Below, piece after piece: positions 25,958-32,182 of a DNA stretch of 52,193 bases. Below the pieces are notes generated by a model that saw nothing but the letters and a program-made list of their open reading frames with translations, was not told where the DNA came from and searched no databases. How positions within the stretch are numbered: the first letter of the stretch is position 1; every line of letters begins with the position of its first letter. The position numbers and the translations under genes were made by a program. The DNA is from Chloroflexota bacterium (GTDB lineage: Bacteria > Chloroflexota > Chloroflexia > Chloroflexales > Roseiflexaceae), in the NCBI GenBank assembly GCA_018969485.1, contig JAGWYG010000016.1, positions 1-52,193 of the forward strand. Direction: 5' to 3'.

Positions 25958-26122
25958 CACGAGCGTCGCCGGCGGGCGCGGACGGCGTTGCATCGCGCTC
26001 ACGGGTTGTACGGCGGGACGCATTCCAGGCGCATCGCAGTACGGCGGCGCACCTCTGGCATCGTCGGGAGTACCACGCGCGGACGAGAGCGTCGCCAACT
26101 GGATCCGCGTCGGCGGACAGGG

Positions 26123-26614
26123 TCAGGCGGGTGTGATGTCCGGGCGTGAGGTGAGCGCTGCCGACATGGTGAACCTGCCCGCCTCCCTGCGGACACGCAA
26201 GCCGTAGTCAGTCCGTTGGGGCGCCCACCGCGGCTCGTCGCGGTGGGCACCCAGAGGGTACCGTATGCAGGTCACTGATGCGAGCCCCCGAGGGAGAACG
26301 GCTGCGACGGCCGCCGGGTCGGCCTGGTACGCGATGACCAGCATGTCACCGACGTAGTGCCAGGGCGGCGGCGGGACCAGGTTGGCGATGCCGAGCGGCA
26401 CCGGCGGCCACGCGCGCCGCATCGGCCCACACTGACTGCGCATTGTCGCGTGCGCTCTCGCCACTATGTCGGATTCCCGGCGATCGGTTCGCCGATACGC
26501 TGCCGTGACCTCGTGCGCGAAACGTGCAGCGGCGGCGGCATTGACCGCATCACGCAGCGCGTTGTGGCCAGCGACCAGCATGGCGTCGTCGGTCGTGTCG
26601 GCGTCTTCGGTCAT
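26123..26614 (-). CDS. Chimeric small gene: cassette-type N-terminus fused to decarboxylase fragment
   Basis: 163 residues. The first ~70 (MTEDADTTDDAMLVAGHNAL... RRTDRRESDIVARAHATM) are acidic-helical and match nothing I know; the start follows the cassette junction AAGAAGGC-ATGACC-ATGACC, the second ATG (26614) having proper spacing. From ~72 the frame runs into LGIANLVPPPPWHYVGDMLV, the N-terminus of an acetoacetate-decarboxylase-like protein, then loses similarity. Probably a fusion produced when the cassette chain inserted at or near that gene's start. Expression is plausible but function is doubtful. Confidence 0.45.
   Translation of the reverse strand: MTEDADTTDDAMLVAGHNALRDAVNAAAAARFAHEVTAAYRRTDRRESDIVARAHATMRSQCGPMRRAWPPVPLGIANLVPPPPWHYVGDMLVIAYQADPAAVAAVLPRGLASVTCIRYPLGAHRDEPRWAPQRTDYGLRVRREAGRFTMSAALTSRPDITPA
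26282..26402 (-). pseudogene. 5' remnant of an acetoacetate decarboxylase-like gene
   Basis: From a GTG at 26402 the frame reads PLGIANLVPPPPWHYVGDML and AYQADPAAVAAVLPRGL, the characteristic opening of PF06314-type proteins (normally ~250 residues). After about 40 residues the similarity stops, so the catalytic lysine and the rest are missing. It is in frame with the upstream cassette gene. Confidence 0.55.
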
Positions 26615-26616
26615 GG

Positions 26617-26750
26617 TCATGCCTTCTTGGTCGTCTTGTTGGCGTAATACCGTGCACGCGCTCGGCCGCGCGCTGGTCATCGGTCATGGCCGCACGCCAT
26701 GCGCGCCGATACTCGCGCGCTGCCGCGCGCTGATCATCGGTCATGGTCAT
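26617..26750 (-). pseudogene. Short MTDDQR-cassette gene, frameshifted
   Basis: Starts with three successive ATG codons (26756, 26750, 26744) right behind AAGGAGGC. It reads MTDDQRAAAREYRRAWRAAMTDDQRAAE, then one frame change within the GCGCGC tract allows RARARYYANKTTKKA and a stop (26619-26617) that overlaps the next start. Without the frame change the ORF runs on as unrelated Arg/His-rich sequence. The same tail in other members shows which frame is original. Could equally be an assembly indel in a GC tract. Confidence 0.5.
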
Positions 26751-26752
26751 GG

Positions 26753-27008
26753 TCATGCCTCCTTGGTCGTCTTCTCAGCGTAACGCTGTGCGCGCGATGC
26801 GGCGCGCTGGTCATCGGTCAGTGCAGCGTACCGTGCGCGCGCTGCCGGCCGTTCTTTCGCGCGCTGCCGCGCGCTGGTCACGGGACATGGCGTAGTACGT
26901 CGCGAGTGAGCGCTGGCGCTGGGCAGTGCGCCATGCTTCGAGCTCGTCATCGGTCATGGCGGCACGCCGTGCGCGCTGACGAACTGCCGCGCGCTGGTCA
27001 TCGGTCAT
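26753..27008 (-). pseudogene. MTDDQR-cassette gene with several repeat units, frameshifted
   Basis: From ATG 27008: MTDDQRAAVRQRARRAAMTDD, ELEAWRTAQRQRSLATYYAMSRDQRAAARERT, and then the open frame ends at 26811. In a neighbouring frame RARYAALTDDQRAASRAQRYAEKTTKEA continues to a stop at 26753-26755 that overlaps the next cassette's first ATG. So one frameshift near 26855 separates a four-unit protein of about 84 residues. The units are basic, helical and resemble the (M)T.(D/E)QR..R.R.YYA repeats seen in HNH-associated and phage proteins. Confidence 0.5.
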
Positions 27009-27083
27009 GGTCACGCCTATCGACCGCTGGCGTTCGGTGCCCAGCGCTTGACCGACCAGTGCAGAAGCGCGGCGCTGGCTTCA

Positions 27084-27377
27084 TCAAGCGCCGCGGCGAT
27101 GCTCACGTTCGTCGATGCGCTGGCGAAGCCGCGCGGCGTGCTCGTCGACCGATGTCGACTGCGCGGCCATCAGCCATACAATCGCGTAGTGCGTGCGCGC
27201 CTCGACGGCGTCGGCGTGGCGCGTGGCGGCATCGATGAACGCCTCGGCGTGCTGGCGCTCGTGCCGGTCGGCGCCAGTGCGTGCAAACGTCGTCATGTCG
27301 ATGGCTGCTTCGCGCGTGCTGATCGCGCACCGATGCAGCCGTGCGATGATGGCGTCAGCGGTCTGGTCGTCGGTCAT
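27084..27377 (-). CDS. Small protein of the DDQ cassette cluster
   Basis: 97 residues, MTDDQTADAIIARLHRCAIS... ending RLRQRIDEREHRRGA. Predicted largely helical, with ERQHAEAFIDAATRHADAVEARTHYAIVWLMAAQ in the centre; part of this could be a short hydrophobic helix. ATG at 27377 (a first ATG at 27383 is only one base from GGAGG). Starts at the same kind of junction as its neighbours. No family recognised. Weak similarity in style (EAR, AEAF, AIVWLMAA) to the 27452-27943 product. Confidence 0.5.
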   Translation of the reverse strand: MTDDQTADAIIARLHRCAISTREAAIDMTTFARTGADRHERQHAEAFIDAATRHADAVEARTHYAIVWLMAAQSTSVDEHAARLRQRIDEREHRRGA

Positions 27378-27379
27378 GG

Positions 27380-27448
27380 TCATGCCTCCGTGGTCGTCTT
27401 CGTGGCGTGGTACCGTGCACGTGCTGCCGCGCACTGTGCCGCCGTAAC
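27380..27448 (-). pseudogene. Tail remnant of a DDQR cassette
   Basis: Reads VTAAQCAAARARYHATKTTTEA and a stop overlapping the first ATG of the next gene. It matches the C-terminal tail of the other cassettes (RARYYANKTTKKA), with a decayed head (VTAAQCAA against MTDDQRAA). Confidence 0.45.
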
Positions 27449-27451
27449 ACA

Positions 27452-27943
27452 TCACGCGGTCGGTGCGCGTTTTGTTCGACGTATACTAGTGCCAGTGCTT
27501 TTGAGGTCCGGTAAGTCGCGCTCGATGCCGAGCGCATCCTGCATGGCTTGCATCATGGCTCCTATTGACATTACAATCTGAATTGTAACGTGCGCGTATC
27601 CGATCAATCGATGCGCGCACTGGAAGCGTTCGTCGAATGCTACCGATCGATTGTTGACGAGCGCGATCATACCCTTTGACATTCCGCCAAAAAACACAAT
27701 CATGTTGACTGCTCCCGGTACCCACACTTGCGCATATTCCATCGACATCATCGTACCACTCGTGACGAGCGGGTCAGTGGCATCCGGGTGTCGCTCTGTA
27801 TACGTGTCGATGTATGTAAGCAATAAATTCGCGGACTCCTTCGCCACCTCCGCGGCATCGTTCAAAAAGGCTTCAACGTATCTCGCTTCTGCAATCGTTT
27901 CTACTTGCACCGTGTGCGGATAGTGCACTGTTGGAAGTCGCAT
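27452..27943 (-). CDS. Unknown protein with two hydrophobic segments, low-GC
   Basis: 163 residues from ATG 27943, which has AAGGAGA seven bases upstream. Helical N-terminal half (ARYVEAFLNDAAEVAKESANLLLTYID), then two hydrophobic stretches, VWVPGAVNMIVFFGGMSKG (~70-90) and LIGYAHVTIQIVMSIGAMM (~115-135), that may be transmembrane, and a short basic tail (SIRRTKRAPTA). The DNA is visibly less GC-rich than the flanks. No homologue comes to mind. It heads the chain of small DDQR genes on the minus strand and may be the cluster's membrane component (inference). Confidence 0.6.
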   Translation of the reverse strand: MRLPTVHYPHTVQVETIAEARYVEAFLNDAAEVAKESANLLLTYIDTYTERHPDATDPLVTSGTMMSMEYAQVWVPGAVNMIVFFGGMSKGMIALVNNRSVAFDERFQCAHRLIGYAHVTIQIVMSIGAMMQAMQDALGIERDLPDLKSTGTSIRRTKRAPTA

Positions 27944-27984
27944 GGCTGTGATCTCCTTCGCGCCTCGCGCTGGTCATCGGTCAT
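27901..27984 (-). CDS. 27-residue DDQR leader peptide frame
   Basis: ATG at 27984 opens MTDDQREARRRSQPCDFQQC... and ends at 27901, overlapping the start of the 27943 gene in another frame. Either a truncated cassette head or a translated leader; its ribosome site is poor, so translation is uncertain. Confidence 0.25.
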   Translation of the reverse strand: MTDDQREARRRSQPCDFQQCTIRTRCK

Positions 27985-28186
27985 GGTCTGAGGCAACTCG
28001 GGTTGATTCCTGATCCACCAGAGGCGGTTGCGCTCCAAGTATAGCTGCCGCTTCAGCGCGAGCCTGTTCGAGGATCGCGACCCGCCCTTCGAGGCTCATC
28101 GTCGACATCTGCCTCTTCCGTACATCTCTGCTTCTCGCATTCTACCCTCCCGACCGGCGCGTTGCCAGCGCCGGTGTATGTTGTGT

Positions 28187-28236
28187 GTCGCTGCGACACC
28201 AGAAGCCCCCCCGCGTTTGCTTCTGGTCTCAGCGAC
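28187..28236. other. Long imperfect hairpin upstream of a TnpB-like remnant
   Basis: GTCGCTGCGACACCAGAAGC (28187-28206) pairs with GCTTCTGGTCTCAGCGAC (28219-28236) with one mismatch and one bulge, leaving a ~12-base loop. No T-run follows on either side. Its place ~100 bases ahead of a decayed tnpB frame would fit a subterminal palindrome of an IS200/IS605-type element, or a bidirectional terminator. The rest of 27985-28338 holds no supported gene. Confidence 0.5.
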
Positions 28237-28338
28237 GTGTCGTGCAGGGGCATGGCGGTACGCAGGGCATCCGCTGTCCACACGGGAGCTGTGAGCGCGA
28301 CCATTGACATGCACCGCATATCATGGATGGTGCACTGT

Positions 28339-28630
28339 ATGACTCGCAGCACCACCCCCTCGTTCGCCCGTGAACTGCCGCGCGTGCTCGTCGGCGCGGA
28401 TGAGCGGCACCTGCTGATCCGGCTGGATGCTGCCCGGCAGGCATACAATGCAGCGCCGGGCGAGTCGCTGCGGCGGTTGAAGCTGTTGCGCGAGCCAGAG
28501 GAGTATACCGTGCCCACACGCTGCCGCATCGCACCAACGCTGGGCGCACCGCCCGTGCCATCGCTCTCCGCCAACTGGACATCCGCTTTCGGCTGCGCGA
28601 ATACGATCGCCACGCCTATGCCACGCAGTC
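28339..28630 (+). pseudogene. N-terminal remnant of a TnpB/IS605 OrfB-like gene
   Basis: From ATG 28339: ARELPRVLVGADERHLLIRL then DAARQAYNAAPGESLRRLKLLREPEEY, which has the D..R..YN..L.E.L.R pattern that opens many TnpB proteins. After a frame change near 28510 it continues as ARAIALRQLDIRFRLREYDR and HAYATQ, again family-like. The rest, including the RuvC-like domain, is missing. Apparently a decayed, truncated element with no intact ends found. Confidence 0.5.
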
Positions 28631-28694
28631 CAGGCGATGCTGGAGGCCAGCACCTCGATGCAAACACCATCCAGACCGCCCCACGGATTGGTGC

Positions 28695-28723
28695 TTGACA
28701 ACCACCACCTGTCGATGTAGAGT
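28695..28723 (+). promoter_or_regulatory. Sigma70-like promoter of the GntR-led sugar operon
   Basis: A perfect TTGACA (28695-28700), 17-base spacer, and TAGAGT (28718-28723), which keeps the key T, A and final T of a -10 box. It lies 50 bases upstream of the GntR gene. Confidence 0.7.
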
Positions 28724-28730
28724 CGCGGTG

Positions 28731-28742
28731 TGGTATAGACCT
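28731..28742 (+). promoter_or_regulatory. Candidate HutC-type GntR operator
   Basis: TGGTATAGACCT differs at two positions from the palindrome TGGTCTAGACCA bound by DasR/NagR-type GntR regulators. It lies just after the -10 box, where binding would block initiation, and immediately upstream of a HutC-type regulator gene, so autoregulation is likely (inference). Confidence 0.5.
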
Positions 28743-28774
28743 CTGGTGGTCTCGCCTCAGCAACGAGGGCAGGC

Positions 28775-29584
28775 ATGAGCCTGAACCGTACCAGCCCGGT
28801 GCCGTTGTATTATCAGCTGGCCGAGGCGTTACGCGAGCAGATCCGCGCCGGCGAATGGCAGGCCGGCGACCGGCTGCCACCCGAGCGCGTCCTCGCCGAG
28901 CAGCACGGCATCAGTCGCATGACCGCACGGCAAGCCGTCTCGTATCTGGTACGGGAAGGCACGCTGGTCGTACGGCACGGCCTCGGCACCTATGTCGCGG
29001 CGCCGCGCTACGGCTTCGACGCATTCCACCTGTTCGGCTTCAGCGAAGACGCGCGCGCCCAGGGTGCCGCCGTGCGATCGCGCGTGATCGAGCACGGCCC
29101 GTGCGCGCCGCCGCGGCGCGTCGCGCGACAGCTACGGCTGGCCGACGGCGACGATGCGATGCGGCTGGTCCGGCTGCGCCGCGCCGACGAGACCGCCGTG
29201 CTGCTCGAGACGTTATACCTGCCGATGCAGTACTGCGCCGGCTGGCAGCGCAGCGAGCTCGAGCAGGGTTCGATCTACGCGCTCCTCGAGCAACGTGGCG
29301 TGCGGCTGGCGCGTGCCGAGCAATCGCTCGAAGCCACGATCGCCAACGAATACGAGAGCCGGCTCTTCGGCATCGAGCAGGGCGCGCCGATGATCCTGCT
29401 CGAAGGCGTCACCAGCGACGCACACGGTCAGCCCATCGAATACTTCAAAGCCGTCTACCGTGGCGACCGCTTCACGTTTCGCTTCGCCAGCGAGCGTGGC
29501 CTCGTCATGCCACTGACAGCCTGGCATAGTGCCGTCGGCCGTGGCTACGACACCGCCGACCGGGGAGAGCGGAGACGATCATGA
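28775..29584 (+). CDS. GntR family regulator, HutC subfamily (UTRA domain)
   Basis: 269 residues. Winged-helix domain at ~8-75: PLYYQLAEALREQIRAGEW, LPPERVLAEQHGISRMTARQAVSYL, and GTYVAAP. UTRA effector domain at ~90-245, with LVRLRRADETAVLLETLYLP and FKAVYRGDRFTFRF near the end. Such proteins respond to small metabolites, often phosphosugars. First gene of a carbohydrate operon; its stop overlaps the bicupin start (ATGA). Likely represses the operon and itself through the 28731 site. Confidence 0.9.
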   Translation: MSLNRTSPVPLYYQLAEALREQIRAGEWQAGDRLPPERVLAEQHGISRMTARQAVSYLVREGTLVVRHGLGTYVAAPRYGFDAFHLFGFSEDARAQGAAVRSRVIEHGPCAPPRRVARQLRLADGDDAMRLVRLRRADETAVLLETLYLPMQYCAGWQRSELEQGSIYALLEQRGVRLARAEQSLEATIANEYESRLFGIEQGAPMILLEGVTSDAHGQPIEYFKAVYRGDRFTFRFASERGLVMPLTAWHSAVGRGYDTADRGERRRS

Positions 29585-30444
29585 CGTACAAACCATCGCC
29601 GCGCCCGACGTTCGATGGCCCGGCCGCCATTCCGCTGGCGAGCACCGCGCGGCACCTGTGGGGCGACGCCGAGGCCGGCGAGGTCTCAGACTGGATCTAT
29701 GTCTCGAGCGACAAGATTCACCAATTGCTCTTCGGCCTGAATCCCGGCGAGATGTTCCGCCACTCGCCGGCACACCGCACGATCTTCGCCGCCGACGAGA
29801 TCTACTATGTCGTCGCGGGCGCCATGGCGCTGGCCAACCCGGCCACCGGCGAAGTGCAGTTGGTGCGCGCCGGCGAAGCGGCCTTCTTCCGCCGTGACAC
29901 CTGGCACCACGCGCTGGCGCTGGGCGGCGAGCCGCTGCGAGTGCTGGAGTTCTTCGCGCCACCGCCGTCGCAGGGCACATCGGGCGCCTACTCGCGCACC
30001 CGGCCGTACCTGAGCGAATCGCGCTACGTCGCTGACCAACTGCTCGGCCGCTGGCCGATGGAGCGCGCGGCCATCGAGGCCGGCTTCAGCCTGCGACTGG
30101 TGCGCGACGCCGACCTGCTCTGGCGCATCGAAGGCCACGAGCATCGCACGCTGATCGGGCTGCTGTGCGCCACCGAGCACCTGACCGTCGGGCGCGCAGA
30201 CCTGCGGCCGGGAACGCGCAGCGATCCGCGGCAGCACGGCGGCGATGCCAGCCTGTACGTGCTCGCCGGCGTCCTGCACGTCTTGCTGCCGGATCACGAT
30301 GGCCCGCGCTGGTTCGAGCTCCAGCCGGGCGACGGCTTTTACGTCCCCGAGGGCGTGCGGTATCAGTGGTTCAACACCGGCACGTGCCCGGCCAGCCTGC
30401 TGTTCGGCGTCGCGCCGGCGTATCTGCCGCGGAGTCAGCCGTGA
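29581..30444 (+). CDS. Bicupin protein
   Basis: 287 residues with two cupin folds. Domain 1 (~45-130): HRTIFAADEIYYVVAGAMAL and RAGEAAFFRRDTWHHAL; domain 2 (~190-280): HGGDASLYVLAGVLHVLLP, LQPGDGFYVPEGVRYQWFN. Some metal-ligand histidines are present (TWHH), others replaced. Could be an isomerase or a sugar-acid processing enzyme; cupins beside GntR, ROK and SDR genes often handle sugars or uronates, but the substrate is not readable. Overlaps neighbours at both ends. Confidence 0.78.
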   Translation: MTYKPSPRPTFDGPAAIPLASTARHLWGDAEAGEVSDWIYVSSDKIHQLLFGLNPGEMFRHSPAHRTIFAADEIYYVVAGAMALANPATGEVQLVRAGEAAFFRRDTWHHALALGGEPLRVLEFFAPPPSQGTSGAYSRTRPYLSESRYVADQLLGRWPMERAAIEAGFSLRLVRDADLLWRIEGHEHRTLIGLLCATEHLTVGRADLRPGTRSDPRQHGGDASLYVLAGVLHVLLPDHDGPRWFELQPGDGFYVPEGVRYQWFNTGTCPASLLFGVAPAYLPRSQP

Positions 30445-31352
30445 CTGCGGTCGATGTCGCCATCGGCGTCGACGTCGGCGGCACCAAGATCGCCGCCGGG
30501 CTGGTACGCCTGCACGACGGCGCGGTCCTCGAGCGCCTGCAGCGGCCGACTGCGGCGGCGCGTGGCGGTGCGGCGGTGCTCGACGACGCGTTCGACATGG
30601 CGCGGCAGCTGTGGCATGTGGCCGAACGCACGGCGCAGCCCCCCACTGCCATCGGCGTCGCGCTGTGCGAGCTCGTCGATCCCACCCAGCGGCCGACCAG
30701 CGGCCATGCCGTCGACTGGCGCGCTCTTGCGGCGCGCGAGCGGTTTGCCACGCTGGCGCCCACCACACTCGAGGCCGACGTGCGGGCACACGCGATCGCC
30801 GAGGCGCGCTTCGGCGCCGGGCAGGGGCACGGGTCGTTCGCGTTCATCTCGATCGGCACCGGCATCAGTTCGACGGTGATGATCGACGGCATGCCGTGGC
30901 GTGGCGCGCGCGGCAACGCGCTGGTGCTGGCCAGTTCGCCGCACCCGCAGTGGTGCGGCCGCTGCGGCGCCCACGAGGCCGTCGTCCTGGAGGATGTGGC
31001 CGCCGGTCCGGCCATCCTGGCGCGCTACCGCGCGGCTGGTGGCAGCGCCGCCGACACCGCCGAGATTCTGGCCCGCATCGGGCACGACCCACGCGCCGCG
31101 ACGGTCGTCGGTGAGGCTGCCGCCGCGCTCGGCAGCGCGATCGGCTGGCTCGTCGACGTCATCGACCCGGCGGCGGTCGTGCTGGGGGGCGGCCTCGGCA
31201 GCGTCGCCGGTGTCTACCACGACTGGCTGTGCCAGGCGATCCGTGCGGCGATCTACGCCGATGACACCCGCCATCTGCCGATCGAGCGGGCGCGCTGTGG
31301 CGCCGACGCCGGCGTGATCGGCGCCGCGCTGGCGGCAGGGGGGCGCCGATGA
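30441..31352 (+). CDS. ROK family sugar kinase
   Basis: 303 residues. ATP-binding start AIGVDVGGTKIAAGLV; ISIGTGISSTVMIDG is the second phosphate motif; WCGRCGAHEAVV aligns with the ROK zinc motif but keeps only part of the Cys set; VDVIDPAAVVLGGGLG is the C-terminal adenosine motif. In ROK kinases the catalytic Asp lies in an E-N-D segment; here LEADVRAHAIAEARFG has D in that position. Start GTG at 30441 overlaps the bicupin stop. No DNA-binding domain, so a kinase rather than a repressor. Substrate unknown. Confidence 0.85.
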   Translation: MTAVDVAIGVDVGGTKIAAGLVRLHDGAVLERLQRPTAAARGGAAVLDDAFDMARQLWHVAERTAQPPTAIGVALCELVDPTQRPTSGHAVDWRALAARERFATLAPTTLEADVRAHAIAEARFGAGQGHGSFAFISIGTGISSTVMIDGMPWRGARGNALVLASSPHPQWCGRCGAHEAVVLEDVAAGPAILARYRAAGGSAADTAEILARIGHDPRAATVVGEAAAALGSAIGWLVDVIDPAAVVLGGGLGSVAGVYHDWLCQAIRAAIYADDTRHLPIERARCGADAGVIGAALAAGGRR

Positions 31353-32161
31353 GCGCCGTACAGCCCGGCTGGCGCAGTTGGCCGCTCGTGCGACACCTGC
31401 GCGCCATCTGGCTGCGGCGCCTCGCCCCGCTCGCCGGCGGCCGCATGCCGCGTGGCACCGTCATCGTACGCTACTACTGGGCACGCTTCCTCGAGCGCCA
31501 CCGCGGCGACATCCGCGGCCGCGGCCTCGAGATCGGCGAGACCACCACGCTGCGCCAGTACGGCGGTGCCGCCATCACCAGCGCCGAGGCGCTCGATCTC
31601 GCGCCCCACCACGATGCCGTCACCGTCGTCGCCGACCTCACCAGCGCCGATCACGTCGCCGCCGACCAGTACGACTGCTTCGTCATCCCGTTCACCATGA
31701 CGGTCATCTACGACGTCGAGTCGGCACTCTACCACGCGGTGCGCATCCTCAGGCCGGGCGGCGTGCTGCTGGTCAACTTCGCCTGCGTCGATTACTACCT
31801 GTACCGTGGCCTCGATATGGGTACGGGCGCGCCACTGTACATGTACTGGTGGTTCACCCCGCTGCAGGTCGAGGAGCTGCTCCACCGCTGCGGGCTCGGC
31901 CCGGCTGATTACCAGCTTGATATCCAGGGCAACCTGTTCAGCCGCATCGCGTTTCAGCTCAACCTGCCCATCGAAGATCTCAGTCACGCCGAGCGTGACA
32001 CCGTCGATCCCGGTCATCCGTTGCTGATCTCGGCGCGCATCGTCAAGCCCGCAGGCTGGGCCGGTGCGCGCCCGACGCCGCGTCAGCCCCAGGTACGGCC
32101 CGGCCTGCACCCGGCGCGGCTCGATCCCGACGCCGGGCACTATGGCGATGCCTATCGTTGA
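31349..32161 (+). CDS. Class I methyltransferase-like protein in sugar operon
   Basis: 270 residues. RYYWARFLERHRGDIRGRGLEIGE is the entry to a Methyltransf_11 domain; VADLTSADHVAADQYDCFVIPFTMTVIYD and LRPGGVLLVNFACVDYYL follow, as in glycosyltransferase-associated methyltransferases. Motif I is unusual (LEIGETTTLRQYGG instead of the G-x-G-x-G pattern), so SAM binding should be tested before calling it active. ATGA overlap with the ROK gene. An odd member of a sugar-uptake operon. Confidence 0.65.
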   Translation: MSAVQPGWRSWPLVRHLRAIWLRRLAPLAGGRMPRGTVIVRYYWARFLERHRGDIRGRGLEIGETTTLRQYGGAAITSAEALDLAPHHDAVTVVADLTSADHVAADQYDCFVIPFTMTVIYDVESALYHAVRILRPGGVLLVNFACVDYYLYRGLDMGTGAPLYMYWWFTPLQVEELLHRCGLGPADYQLDIQGNLFSRIAFQLNLPIEDLSHAERDTVDPGHPLLISARIVKPAGWAGARPTPRQPQVRPGLHPARLDPDAGHYGDAYR

Positions 32162-32182
32162 TCGAATCTGGAGGGACTCACC

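Noticed and set aside
26811-27014. Counting each small DDQR open frame on both strands as a separate gene
   Set aside because: Plus-strand frames here (for example 26699-27238) are antisense translations of the repeated cassette; the minus strand has the starts, ribosome sites and conserved tails.
28162-28338. Extending the TnpB-like frame upstream to 28162
   Set aside because: That part crosses the hairpin and lacks family similarity; similarity begins after ATG 28339.
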